From the NCBI GenBank assembly GCA_942492935.1, contig OW818654.1, forward strand, positions 2,046,001 through 2,110,000: a DNA stretch of 64,000 nt, given 5' to 3'. A model generated the notes under the pieces. It was given only the letters and a program-made list of their open reading frames with translations, was not told the DNA's origin and searched no databases. The translations under genes and the position numbers were made by a program. Source of the stretch: JANJUO01 sp942492935 (GTDB taxonomy: Bacteria; Bacteroidota; Ignavibacteria; Kapaibacteriales; UBA2268). The first letter of the stretch is position 1. Each line of letters starts with the position of its first letter. Positions 25,456 to 33,901 of the stretch are shown here, piece after piece.

Positions 25456-25695
25456 ATGAATTGGAGAAATTATATAGAAATGAATGAAAATGTATTGGCT
25501 GCTAAGCCCTATATAAAAGGCACAAGAATTTCAGTTGAACATATTATCAATCTATTTGCTTCAGGTTGGAATGAGAAGCAAATTTTAGAGAATTATCCAA
25601 GATTGACCCAATTACAAATACAGGCAGTATTTCTATATTTACAAGACATTGTTATGGATGATTTCATATATAACAAATCAATGGTGTTGGTATGA
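25456..25695 (+). CDS. DUF433 antitoxin
   Basis: 79 residues from ATG 25456 (MNWRNYIEMNENVLAAKPYI). The DUF433 hallmarks are all present: the strand V-L-A-A-K-P-Y-I-K-G-T-R-I-S-V, then the helix-turn-helix-like I-I-N-L-F-A-S-G-W-N-E-K-Q-I-L-E-N-Y-P. These proteins act as antitoxins to DUF5615 PIN-like toxins and probably bind the operon promoter. The gene overlaps the toxin gene by four bases (ATGA). Upstream in-frame starts (25420) add a hydrophobic stretch not found in the family and are rejected. Confidence 0.85.
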   Translation: MNWRNYIEMNENVLAAKPYIKGTRISVEHIINLFASGWNEKQILENYPRLTQLQIQAVFLYLQDIVMDDFIYNKSMVLV

Positions 25696-26051
25696 TTAAA
25701 TTCCTTGCTAATGAAAATTTTCCTTTTAGTAGTGTATTAATTTTATTGAGTGCCGGCTATGACGTAACTTATATTGGTAAAGATTATTCTGGTATTCTTG
25801 ATTCTGAGGTTATAGATATAGCTATCAATGAAAACAGAACAATTTTAACTTTTGACCGCGATTATGGAGAATTAATATTTAAAAAAAATTATAAACCAAA
25901 TAATGGGGTAATTTATTTTCGGTGGAATATTTTTTTACCTAATGAACCGGGTGAATATTTGTTGAAATTATTGGAATCAATTGAAATAGATTTTTATGGC
26001 AAGCTTACAGTTATTAGCAGAGAAAACATTAGACAAAAGAATTTTATTTAA
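25692..26051 (+). CDS. DUF5615 PIN-like toxin
   Basis: 119 residues, MIKFLANENFPFSSVLILLS. The acidic PIN-like site is visible as N-E-N-F in strand 1 (Asn-Glu), the D-S-E-V-I-D-I-A segment, and LTFDRDYGELIF (D-R-D). These match the DUF5615 (Mut7-C/PIN-like) family. It presumably acts as a ribonuclease kept in check by the DUF433 protein. Strand 1 has E where canonical PIN has D, as usual in DUF5615. The toxin looks complete. Confidence 0.85.
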   Translation: MIKFLANENFPFSSVLILLSAGYDVTYIGKDYSGILDSEVIDIAINENRTILTFDRDYGELIFKKNYKPNNGVIYFRWNIFLPNEPGEYLLKLLESIEIDFYGKLTVISRENIRQKNFI

Positions 26052-26076
26052 TAATTATCCAAGTAATATTCATTCA

Positions 26077-26110
26077 ATTGAATTAAGTTTGTATTGATTG
26101 GAATAATTAA
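26077..26110 (+). repeat. 34-bp direct repeat, right copy
   Basis: One mismatch (A to G) from the copy at 25078-25111, same orientation. It lies 26 bases after the DUF5615 stop codon and carries a non-functional duplicate of the tail of the secreted-protein gene. Confidence 0.75.
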
Positions 26111-26342
26111 AGTATTTTAAAATTCGAACGCAATTTTGAATGTTTGGCTTTATTTTGCACATTTAGAGCAATTCAATTATCAAATAATACTGAAAAATAC
26201 AATATTTGAAATTTTCTATTAAAAAAAGTGTGAAATTTTTCATAAATTTAAAAGATTAATTAATGTAAAAATTAATTTTTTATTATTTGTGATTTAAATT
26301 AGGAATGTAATTGTTATTTTTTAAACTAAATTAGGGAACTAT

Positions 26343-27920
26343 ATGTTTTCAAATCATCCAAAGGGACTAATTGCGGCTTCTTTATCCAATATGGGAGAGA
26401 GATTTGGCTTTTACACAATGATGGCTATTCTGGTTCTATTTCTTCAAGCAAAATTTGGACTTGATGGAACTAATGCAGGTATTATTTATTCAGTGTTCTA
26501 TTTCTCAATTTATATTCTAGCATTTGTAGGCGGCTTGATTGCTGATAGGACTCGAAATTATAAAGGTACTATTTTAATTGGTATAATTTTGATGTCAATT
26601 GGTTATCTTTTAGTAGCAATCCCTACTAAAACTCCTGTTCCTAATCAAACACTTTACTTGATTGGTACTTGTTTTGGGCTATTTGTAATCGCATTTGGAA
26701 ATGGGTTGTTTAAAGGCAATTTGCAAGCTTTAGTGGGTCAGATGTATGACAATCCAACTTTTGGCAAAATGCGAGATTCAGGTTTTTCATTATTTTATAT
26801 GTTTATTAACGTAGGGGCTATTTTTGCACCATTAGCTGCTGTTGGAATAAGAAATTGGTGGTTAGGTAGAAATGGATTCCTTTATAATCAAGATTTACCT
26901 GCGCAGTGCCATGCCTATTTGGGTGGAACAATGCAACCTGATGCTGTAAATGAATTTACAAAAGCTGCTGCAGAAGTTAGTAAAACACAATTTACAGATT
27001 TAACAATATTTGCTCAGAATTATTTAAATGTTTTTACAGAAGGATTCCATTATGCATTTGCAATTTCTATTTTTGCAATGCTTATTTCTTTAACAATATA
27101 TATATTAAATAAAAAGACATTTCCAAATCCAAAAGACAAGACAGCAAAAGCAGCGGATTCAAATGCTTATCAGATGGATTCAAAGGAAATCAAACAAAGA
27201 TTGTGGGCATTATTTGCTGTTTTTGGAGTTGTAATTTTCTTTTGGTTTTCATTCCATCAAAATGGATTAACTTTAACACTATTTGCTAAAGATTTTACAG
27301 ACCTTAGCATAATGAGAGTAAATTTATTTGGTTTAGAAATTAAAGGAGCGGAATTATTTCAATCAATCAATCCGTTGTTTGTTGTACTTCTAACTCCAAT
27401 AGTTATGGGTTTGTTTGGTTGGTTAAGAGCAAAAAATATTGAGCCTTCTACTCCAAAAAAAATTGCTATTGGTATGGGTATTGCTGCATCTGCATTTATG
27501 GTTTTATCATTTGGATCATATATTTCGGACCTTCCCCTCTGGTCTTCATTATTTGAGAAAGTAACAAATCCAGAAACAGGTAAGGAAGTTGTTAATGTAA
27601 TAAGAGTATTCCCACTTGAAGCAAGAGTTACTCCATTTTTATTGATTGGAACTTATTTCATTTTGACTGTAGCGGAATTATTTATTAGCCCGCTTGGAAT
27701 ATCATTCGTTTCAAAGGTTGCTCCTCCTAAATATCAAGGTGTTATGCAGGGTGGTTGGTTGGGTGCAACTGCACTTGGAAATCAATTGTTATTTATTGGT
27801 GCTATTCTTTACGAACATATTCCAATTTGGATGACTTGGTTAATTTTCGTTATTGCTTGTTTGATTTCTATGGTAACAATGCTTGTTATGCTAAAATGGC
27901 TCGAAAGAGTTTCAAAATAA
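26343..27920 (+). CDS. POT/PTR-family proton-coupled peptide transporter
   Basis: 525 residues with about 12-14 membrane helices. The opening motif MGERFGFYTMMAILVLFLQ carries the E-R-F of the family, F-G-N-G-L-F-K-G-N follows in helix 4, and the late motif AELFISPLGISFVSKVAPPK closes the core (family form E-x-x-x-S-P-x-G). It imports di- or tripeptides with protons. The long hydrophilic insert (about 185-225) and the mid loop are typical of the bacterial type. A terminator follows at 27972, so it is a single-gene unit. Confidence 0.9.
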   Translation: MFSNHPKGLIAASLSNMGERFGFYTMMAILVLFLQAKFGLDGTNAGIIYSVFYFSIYILAFVGGLIADRTRNYKGTILIGIILMSIGYLLVAIPTKTPVPNQTLYLIGTCFGLFVIAFGNGLFKGNLQALVGQMYDNPTFGKMRDSGFSLFYMFINVGAIFAPLAAVGIRNWWLGRNGFLYNQDLPAQCHAYLGGTMQPDAVNEFTKAAAEVSKTQFTDLTIFAQNYLNVFTEGFHYAFAISIFAMLISLTIYILNKKTFPNPKDKTAKAADSNAYQMDSKEIKQRLWALFAVFGVVIFFWFSFHQNGLTLTLFAKDFTDLSIMRVNLFGLEIKGAELFQSINPLFVVLLTPIVMGLFGWLRAKNIEPSTPKKIAIGMGIAASAFMVLSFGSYISDLPLWSSLFEKVTNPETGKEVVNVIRVFPLEARVTPFLLIGTYFILTVAELFISPLGISFVSKVAPPKYQGVMQGGWLGATALGNQLLFIGAILYEHIPIWMTWLIFVIACLISMVTMLVMLKWLERVSK

Positions 27921-27971
27921 CATGCATTATTTGGCATAGAAATTGATTACATAAATTAGTTTAATAATTGT

Positions 27972-28010
27972 AAGCCCTAAGTTGGAATATCCACAAAAGG
28001 GCTTTTTTTT
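27972..28010 (+). terminator. Rho-independent terminator after the POT gene
   Basis: AAGCCCT (27972-27978) pairs with AGGGCTT (27998-28004), followed directly by six more T. It lies 51 bases after the stop codon. Confidence 0.85.
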
Positions 28011-28157
28011 ATTTAAGAACACTTTTTATTCAATGTATTTCAATCAAACTGATAGATAAATTTTGTTTGTAAATTCAGTAAGAAAAATAACATTTGAATT
28101 AATTCAAAAATAAGTGGGATATTTTTCATAAATTTGTATTTTTATATTTGATGATTA

Positions 28158-29294
28158 ATGACAGATTTTTTTCAAATTGAGTCTCTTAGTAAAGAAGGTA
28201 AAGCTCGTGCAGGATATTTAAATACTGCACATGGGGTAATTCCAACTCCAGTATTTATGCCTGTTGGAACACAAGGAACTGTTAAAGCCGTTGAGCAACG
28301 TGAACTTGTTGAGTTAAATGCAAAAATAATTTTAGGAAATACTTACCATTTATATTTAAGACCCGGTACAGACGTTATAAAAAGTTTTGGTGGATTGCAT
28401 AAATTTATTAATTGGAATGGTGCAATTCTAACTGATAGCGGTGGTTATCAAATTTTTTCACTTCAAGATATGAGAAAACTCAAGCCAGAAGGCGCAGAAT
28501 TTAAATCTCATATTGACGGTTCAAAACATTTCTTTTCTCCTGAAGGTGTAGTTGATATTCAAAGATTTCTCGGCTCAGACATAATTATGGTTTTAGATGA
28601 ATGTGTTCCTTATCCTTCAACTGAAGATTACGCATTCAAATCTATGAAATTATCTCTTGATTGGGCAAAGCGTTCAAGAGAGAAATTTCTATCTTCAGAA
28701 CCGTTGTATGGATTTAAACAATTTCAATTTGGAATTTCACAAGGTGGAATGTTTAAAAATCTAAGGAAATCATACCTTGAACAAATGGTTGAAATGGAAT
28801 TTGATGGCAATGCTATTGGTGGTTTATCTGTTGGAGAGCCAACTGAATTAATGTATGAATTGACTGATTTCTCAACTGATTTTCTACCTCAAAATAAGCC
28901 AAGATATTTGATGGGTGTTGGAACACCTGAAAATATTCTTGAATGTATTGATAGAGGAATTGATATGTTTGACTGTGTATTGCCAACAAGAAATGCAAGA
29001 AATGGACAAATTTTTACTTCCAGAGGCAAAATCAATATCAAAAATGCGAAATACAAATATTCTCAAGAGTTAATTGACGAAGAAATTAAGTGTTATTCTG
29101 GCAATAACTTTACACTTGGATATTTGAGACATTTATTTATTGCTGATGAAATATTAGGACTTCAACTTGCTTCAATTCAAAATCTTTCATTTTATTTATG
29201 GTTAGTAAATACAGCAAGAGAAAAAATTATTGATGGTTCTTTTCGTCAATGGAAATTAGAAATGATATATAAGTTTAATAATAGTGAAGTTTAA
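28158..29294 (+). CDS. tgt: tRNA-guanine transglycosylase with a degraded zinc site
   Basis: 378 residues, normal length. Substrate motifs DSGGYQIFSLQ, VLDECVPYP, FGISQGG, GGLSVGEP and the nucleophile region MFDCVLPTRNARNG are intact, so it should exchange guanine-34 for preQ1 in tRNAs with GUN anticodons. The usual Zn site (C-x-C-x2-C plus a later His) reads I310-K-C312-Y-S-G315, with Q341 at the His position, so three of four ligands are lost. The surrounding fold, YLRHLFIADEILGLQ, is conserved. yajC follows 20 bases downstream, the typical tgt-yajC pairing of queuosine and Sec-export genes. Confidence 0.95.
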   Translation: MTDFFQIESLSKEGKARAGYLNTAHGVIPTPVFMPVGTQGTVKAVEQRELVELNAKIILGNTYHLYLRPGTDVIKSFGGLHKFINWNGAILTDSGGYQIFSLQDMRKLKPEGAEFKSHIDGSKHFFSPEGVVDIQRFLGSDIIMVLDECVPYPSTEDYAFKSMKLSLDWAKRSREKFLSSEPLYGFKQFQFGISQGGMFKNLRKSYLEQMVEMEFDGNAIGGLSVGEPTELMYELTDFSTDFLPQNKPRYLMGVGTPENILECIDRGIDMFDCVLPTRNARNGQIFTSRGKINIKNAKYKYSQELIDEEIKCYSGNNFTLGYLRHLFIADEILGLQLASIQNLSFYLWLVNTAREKIIDGSFRQWKLEMIYKFNNSEV

Positions 29295-29313
29295 CTTTTT
29301 TTAGGAGATTTTT

Positions 29314-29616
29314 ATGCTTAATTTTATTCATCCTGTAATCGCTCAAGGTGCTGGCGGTAATAGTGGTATGATAATGAACCTTGTATTTATCGGTGGCTTA
29401 ATTGCGGTTTTCTATTTCTTTATGATTAGACCACAACAAAAACGTGCAAAAGAACATCAAACTTTGTTGGGAAGTCTTAGCAAAGGCGATAAAGTTATTA
29501 CAAGTTCTGGTATTCATGGCAGTGTAGTTGAAGTTGATGATAAAACAATAGTATTGCAAATTGCTGACAATACGAAAGTAAAATTTGATAAAAGTGTTGT
29601 TCAAGCAAAACTATAA
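29314..29616 (+). CDS. yajC: Sec translocon accessory protein YajC
   Basis: 100 residues. One membrane helix (about 16-38, IMNLVFIGGLIAVFYFFMIR) is followed by the invariant R-P-Q-Q-K-R and a small cytoplasmic beta domain (GDKVITSSGIHGSVVEVDD). It joins SecDF-YidC in protein export. The start has AGGAGAT nine bases upstream. It is transcribed from tgt and ends at the terminator at 29710. Confidence 0.9.
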   Translation: MLNFIHPVIAQGAGGNSGMIMNLVFIGGLIAVFYFFMIRPQQKRAKEHQTLLGSLSKGDKVITSSGIHGSVVEVDDKTIVLQIADNTKVKFDKSVVQAKL

Positions 29617-29709
29617 CAACAAAATATTTGTGTAGGTCTTTACTCTCATAAAGCTTGTTGTGTCTATGATTTAATTTTTTAAAATAAGACTTAAAATATA
29701 CGTGTAGTA

Positions 29710-29745
29710 AAAGTGTAGTAATATTATGTTACTACACTTTTTTTA
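29710..29745 (+). terminator. Rho-independent terminator of tgt-yajC
   Basis: AAAGTGTAGTAA (29710-29721) pairs with TTACTACACTTT (29729-29740), a perfect 12-bp stem with a 7-base loop, followed by a T tract. The strongest terminator in the window. Confidence 0.88.
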
Positions 29746-29821
29746 TTTATTTTGAGGTTCTATGAATTGAAATTGAAAATTATCTAAAATACAACTTATG
29801 AGACTCCCCCCATTTAATTAA

Positions 29822-30445
29822 TTAACTGTAATAATCTGATGTATCTTCTTTATTTCGTATTTTTCGGCTATAATTCTTTCTTGATTCTTTTTCAAAACTC
29901 ATACAATATAAAACACCCGTTTCTGATTTGTCAAAAGAAATCGTGTTATTGATTGAGATTGAATTTGCCATTTTATCTACATCGTGGTCAGTTCCAATGT
30001 AAGTGAATGTCCAATTCTCTAATTTCAATTCTTGAATCATTTGATTGATTTGTTTTCCACTAAATTCAGTCGAAGCATTTTCCTCGCCATCTGTGAGGAT
30101 TGTTACTAAGACATTGTAATCTGTTTGATGTTCTAAATGTTGCTTAAGTTTGTTAACTCCAAATCCAATTACATCAAATAGTGGTGTACTTGCTTCAGGT
30201 TTGTATCTTGCTGAATCAATTTCTTCAAGTTTTACTGCAGGGTCAATAAAATGTAATATTTTTTTTCCAATACCATTGAAAGTAATAAATGAAATAAAAT
30301 GCTCTTGTTCGGGAAATTCAATTTCTATCCCTTTTACAGTCTGAACAATTTCATTAAATCCTGTGATTATTGAATTTTTGATTGAGTTCATAGACCCACT
30401 TTCATCTAAAATAATTAGATTGTGAACTTGATGTTTACTTTCCAT
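29822..30445 (-). CDS. Von Willebrand factor A domain protein
   Basis: 207 residues, a single vWA domain. The metal-ion-dependent adhesion site is complete: D-E-S-G-S (residues 14-18), the Thr of A-S-T-P-L-F-D, and the Asp of T-I-L-T-D-G-E-E-N. No signal peptide, so it is probably cytoplasmic. Such stand-alone vWA proteins occur in stress (tellurite/Ter-like) and phage-related settings. It has no conserved neighbour here, so function is open. AAGGAGA lies just before the start. Confidence 0.75.
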   Translation of the reverse strand: MESKHQVHNLIILDESGSMNSIKNSIITGFNEIVQTVKGIEIEFPEQEHFISFITFNGIGKKILHFIDPAVKLEEIDSARYKPEASTPLFDVIGFGVNKLKQHLEHQTDYNVLVTILTDGEENASTEFSGKQINQMIQELKLENWTFTYIGTDHDVDKMANSISINNTISFDKSETGVLYCMSFEKESRKNYSRKIRNKEDTSDYYS

Positions 30446-30737
30446 TTGGAAATCTCCTTATAAAGTAAAAAATAAATTATTAAAACATTAAAAAAATATG
30501 TAAAAATTAAAAACACAAATTTAAATTCAGTATTGCATTAGCTTGTCGTTTTGCTAATCAATGAAAAAAATAATTTAAAATTTTATGTTTATGTCTTGTT
30601 TGATGACAATCCACACATAAAACTTCAAGATTCCATCGTGCAAAAAAATTGTTTTGTACATTTTACAGATTGCTCTATCCCATAACATCCTCCCAAAAAA
30701 TATGTATAAAAAAATTAAATTCACTCTCAATTAACTA

Positions 30738-30771
30738 TACAATTCAAAAAAATAATATTCAGAATTATTTT
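30738..30771 (+). repeat. Imperfect direct repeat with palindromic core, left copy
   Basis: TACAATTC, A-rich, then ATTCAGAATTATTTT; about 31 of 35 positions match 31679-31713. The core AATAAT..ATTCAG..ATTATT is an inverted repeat with A- and T-runs on either side, so each copy could also be a weak terminator. A shorter third piece lies near 30822. The two main copies bracket the decayed toxin-antitoxin genes at 30966-31528. Confidence 0.5.
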
Positions 30772-30965
30772 GATATTAATCAAAAAACTTCAAATTTTTT
30801 CAATCATTTTTACTATACAATTCAAAATGAACTTGTTCAGAAATTTTCTAAGTATTTCAAAATTTTTACTGTAAATTAAATTTGTATTGATTTTGATTTG
30901 CAATAAGTTTATTGAAAAATCGTAAATAATTTTTTGATTTAAATTAAGATTAAAATATTAATACT

Positions 30966-31199
30966 ATGGAAACAGTTGAAGAAATAAGGAATAATGTGAT
31001 TAATAAAATTCTTGCAATTTCAAATATTAATTTTTTGGAAGCATTGGATACTTTAATTGTAAATAGTACTGATTTAGTCGAATTAACACTGGAACAAAAA
31101 ATGATTTTGGATTTGAGTGATGAAGATATTAAAAATGGCAGAATGATTTCTCAAGATAGTCTTATTAAAAGAAATACAGAATGGTTAAACGCAATATAG
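30966..31199 (+). CDS. Orphaned antitoxin of a RelE/ParE-type module
   Basis: 77 residues. The opening METVEEIRNNVINKILAISN, the middle L-S-D-E-D-I-K-N-G-R-M-I-S-Q-D-S-L and the ending E-W-L follow the pattern of short antitoxins of Bacteroidota ('...G-R-V-I-S-H-E-E...W-L'), which pair with RelE-like toxins. The toxin gene that should follow overlaps its end but is cut short (31181-31249). It therefore probably persists as an orphan antitoxin. Family by pattern only. Confidence 0.6.
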   Translation: METVEEIRNNVINKILAISNINFLEALDTLIVNSTDLVELTLEQKMILDLSDEDIKNGRMISQDSLIKRNTEWLNAI

Positions 31200-31249
31200 T
31201 TTGGACAAGAACTGCTGACCATCAATTTTATAATTTAGTTTTTAAATAG
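31181..31249 (+). pseudogene. Truncated RelE/ParE toxin start
   Basis: ATG 31181 opens MVKRNIVWTRTADHQFYNLV and stops at TAG 31247-31249 after 22 residues. The K-R-x-I-V-W-T-x-T-A-x-x-Q-F opening is that of RelE/ParE toxins, whose full length is about 95. It overlaps the antitoxin end by 19 bases, the normal layout. The rest of the toxin is missing: the next gene starts seven bases on and is unrelated. Confidence 0.5.
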
Positions 31250-31255
31250 ATAATT

Positions 31256-31528
31256 ATGTTAGCGTATAAAACAAAGTTAAATATAAGCAATGATACTTTT
31301 CTTCTTAAAGTTCCGAGTAATTTTAAAGGGAAAAATGTCGAAATTATTATATTGGAAGTACAGGAACTGAACGAAAATTTTTTAGTTGATAGTTTAATCG
31401 ACATTTGCAATAATTCAAATTCCGCAAATATTGAACCAAATGAATTTCAGAAAATTCTTTTAAATTCACCTACTTGGTCTGAAAATGAGTATCAAAATTT
31501 TTTAGAAATACGCAAATTATTTAACTAA
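31256..31528 (+). CDS. Small protein, possible second orphan antitoxin
   Basis: 90 residues, MLAYKTKLNISNDTFLLKVP, then NFKGKNVEIIILEVQELN and an acidic C-terminus with SPTWSENEYQNFLEIRKLF. A beta strand pair followed by an acidic helical tail is antitoxin-like (a related layout precedes PIN toxins in this phylum). No toxin gene follows within 470 bases. It starts seven bases after the truncated toxin, which suggests module shuffling. Identity uncertain. Confidence 0.45.
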   Translation: MLAYKTKLNISNDTFLLKVPSNFKGKNVEIIILEVQELNENFLVDSLIDICNNSNSANIEPNEFQKILLNSPTWSENEYQNFLEIRKLFN

Positions 31529-31678
31529 TTACTAACTTTTTCCATTTGTTGAAATATCAATTATTACTTTTATGATTGTTAGTTTGCTATAAAATTTAAC
31601 AACCTCGCCTTTCCATCGCATTATTCAAATAAATACACTTACATTATCTATAATACCCTATACACAAAAATATTACTC

Positions 31679-31713
31679 TACAATTCTAAAAAATAATTAT
31701 TCAGAATTATTTT
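31679..31713 (+). repeat. Imperfect direct repeat with palindromic core, right copy
   Basis: Matches 30738-30771 at about 31 of 35 positions, same orientation, with the same AATAATT/AATTATT inverted core. Lies 150 bases after the small gene at 31256. Confidence 0.5.
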
Positions 31714-31818
31714 TAATAAATTGAATATTTTTTTACAAAATGTAAAAATTGTGGAATTCTAACGTGTAATTAGGTATTTATGGTGGGTGCAATTTTATCA
31801 ATTTTCTCGAATTTCAAA

Positions 31819-31851
31819 AGATGTCCGACATCTTGGAGATGTTGGACATCT
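31819..31851. repeat. Nested palindrome upstream of the TPR kinase
   Basis: Arm AGATGTCCGACATCT, loop TGG, arm AGATGTTGGACATCT. The arms pair over 15 positions with one G-T wobble, and each arm is itself nearly palindromic. The same design (15-base arms, 3-base loop) occurs at 33869-33901, just past the far end of the kinase gene. Confidence 0.75.
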
Positions 31852-31919
31852 GGAAAGGAAACAGAAATCAGAATAATCCTCTATTGGGAAACATTATACT
31901 CAAATTAGAAAAAATTTTA

Positions 31920-31948
31920 TTGTATTTGAAAAGTTTGTTGTATTTTTG
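31920..31948 (+). promoter_or_regulatory. Putative promoter of the TPR histidine kinase gene
   Basis: TTG (31920-31922) and TATTTTTG (31941-31948) are 18 bases apart. This resembles the -33/-7 pattern of Bacteroidota primary-sigma promoters and lies 56 bases before the kinase ATG. Confidence 0.45.
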
Positions 31949-32003
31949 TTTTTGATTCATTAATTTTTCCATTGCAAATTAATTAACTTAAAATTCAAGA
32001 AAA

Positions 32004-33857
32004 ATGAAATTTATATCAATAATTATCCTAACTTTTGCTTTTGTAACATCAAATATTTGCTTATCGACAGAACTTACAATTGATAATGCAAAACATGAAT
32101 TCGATAAGGGTAATTATTCTGAAACATTAAGAATTTTATCGGAAATTTCTTCAAAAACGAATGTTGATAGCATTAAAGCAAGATGCTATAATAATATTGG
32201 TTTTACTTATTTAAAAATATACAAATTTCAACTTGCAGAGAAATACTTCAAACAAGGACTCAATTTAAAACCCGAAGGAAAGATAAAAATTTTATTATTA
32301 GAAAATATGGGTGGCTTATTGTATAATAAATATGATTATATAAATGCTAAATATTATTATGACTTAGCTTTACAAGAATCATATAAGCAAAAGGATTATT
32401 ATTCAATGATTCAAGCTCATATGAGTTATGCAAACTTATATTCTATATATTGTGAATATAAAGAAGCTAAAATTAATATTCAAACAGCTATTGATATATA
32501 TGAAAAAAATAAATTGAATGATGAAAGTTTGTATTTTGATTTGAGATTTCATATTAATGAATTGGACTATTTGACTGGGGAATTGAAGGATACAAGTATT
32601 TTTTTCGATAATGATTTCATTTCAAAATTGGATAACAAACTTGATTTATATGTACTATCATTTATTATAACAAGGAAGGAAAGATACATTGATTCAATTT
32701 TAAGCAAATGTGAAAATACTATTGAACTTATAATATATCATTATCAAATTTTCACTTTAACTGGTACCCCCAGATTACCAAAAGATTCCATTGATAAGTA
32801 TTTAGTTTTTTGCAAAGAAAATAATTTAGTGGAACAATCAATTGAAGTATTGAAAATATTGAACTATTATGTAAAAACAGAGAAAAATTTCAAGTTAAGT
32901 CAAAAAATTAGTGATTCAATAATTGAAAAATACGAATATTTGAAACTTCATACTGATAGTTTAAATTTTGCAAATTATGTAAATGCTATTGATAACATTA
33001 ATAAAAAGAATGAAAGTATATTAGAAAATCAGAAATTAAACAATAAAATTGAAGCCAATAAATTATGGAATAAATTTATTTATTTTATTGTGTCTATAAT
33101 CATTATTTCCATATTCCTTATTCTATTGGTAGTTTATACGAAATATAAAAAAATCAATAAAATAAACAAACTGCTTGAAGAAGCTAATACAACCAAGAAT
33201 AAATTATTTCAAATAATTTCTCATGATTTAAATGCTCCTGTTAATTCTACTTACATTCTATCTGAACAACTTGTGAATTTGATTGATAAAATGAGCAATC
33301 ATGATATTAAACTAACCAGCAATAGTATTTTTCAGTCAAATATTATGCTTAAATTACTTTTGGAAACTTTGTTGCAATGGTCGAAAATTAATTTAAATGG
33401 ATTCAATTTCAAAGCTAATAATGAATTAATTATCAAGAATGAAATTGATGATGTTTTGAAATTATATGATTTCAACATCAAACAAAAAAATATCAATGTT
33501 TTGGTAAATGTAAAAGATGATATTTCTGTAAATATGGAGAATGAAGCTTTTAGATTAATAATGAGAAATCTTATTAATAATTCAATTAAATTTGTCCACA
33601 ATAATGGAGAAATAATTATCGAAACTAAGGAAGATATTAGTTTCAAGATTCTGACTGTATCTGATAATGGCGTTGGATTTCCAGAATCTATAATAACCAA
33701 CAAAACTAATACATCAATGCTCGGTACTTTTCAAGAAACTGGATATGGATTAGGCTTGCAAATAGTTAGAGATATTGCAGAAAAATTTAATACAAAAATT
33801 GAAATATTTAACAACCACAATGGAGGTGGTGAAGTAAGAATTTTATTTCCAAATTAA
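32004..33857 (+). CDS. TPR-sensor histidine kinase
   Basis: 617 residues. Signal peptide about 1-21, then TPR-like helical repeats (about 25-330; KQGLNLKPEGKIKILL, AKYYYDLALQES) in the periplasm. One membrane helix follows (about 354-376), a coiled segment, a HisKA domain with the phospho-acceptor His in FQIISHDLNAPVN, and a HATPase_c domain (about 490-615). The HATPase boxes are N (LIMRNLINNSIKF), G1 (SDNGVGFP) and G2 (YGLGLQIV). It should autophosphorylate on sensing an outside signal and pass the phosphate to a response regulator not present here. Typical Bacteroidota sensor layout. Confidence 0.85.
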   Translation: MKFISIIILTFAFVTSNICLSTELTIDNAKHEFDKGNYSETLRILSEISSKTNVDSIKARCYNNIGFTYLKIYKFQLAEKYFKQGLNLKPEGKIKILLLENMGGLLYNKYDYINAKYYYDLALQESYKQKDYYSMIQAHMSYANLYSIYCEYKEAKINIQTAIDIYEKNKLNDESLYFDLRFHINELDYLTGELKDTSIFFDNDFISKLDNKLDLYVLSFIITRKERYIDSILSKCENTIELIIYHYQIFTLTGTPRLPKDSIDKYLVFCKENNLVEQSIEVLKILNYYVKTEKNFKLSQKISDSIIEKYEYLKLHTDSLNFANYVNAIDNINKKNESILENQKLNNKIEANKLWNKFIYFIVSIIIISIFLILLVVYTKYKKINKINKLLEEANTTKNKLFQIISHDLNAPVNSTYILSEQLVNLIDKMSNHDIKLTSNSIFQSNIMLKLLLETLLQWSKINLNGFNFKANNELIIKNEIDDVLKLYDFNIKQKNINVLVNVKDDISVNMENEAFRLIMRNLINNSIKFVHNNGEIIIETKEDISFKILTVSDNGVGFPESIITNKTNTSMLGTFQETGYGLGLQIVRDIAEKFNTKIEIFNNHNGGGEVRILFPN

Positions 33858-33868
33858 CAATCAGGAAA

Positions 33869-33901
33869 AGATGTGCCACATCTTCGAGATGTGGCACATC
33901 T
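33869..33901. repeat. Perfect nested palindrome downstream of the TPR kinase
   Basis: AGATGTGCCACATCT, loop TCG, AGATGTGGCACATCT: a perfect 15-bp stem starting 11 bases after the kinase stop codon. No T tract follows, so it is not a classic terminator. Sister element of 31819-31851. Confidence 0.8.

Noticed and set aside
30649..30879. Possible 76-residue gene
   Set aside because: Asn/Phe/Tyr-rich low-complexity frame across the AT repeat, with no start signal and no known pattern.
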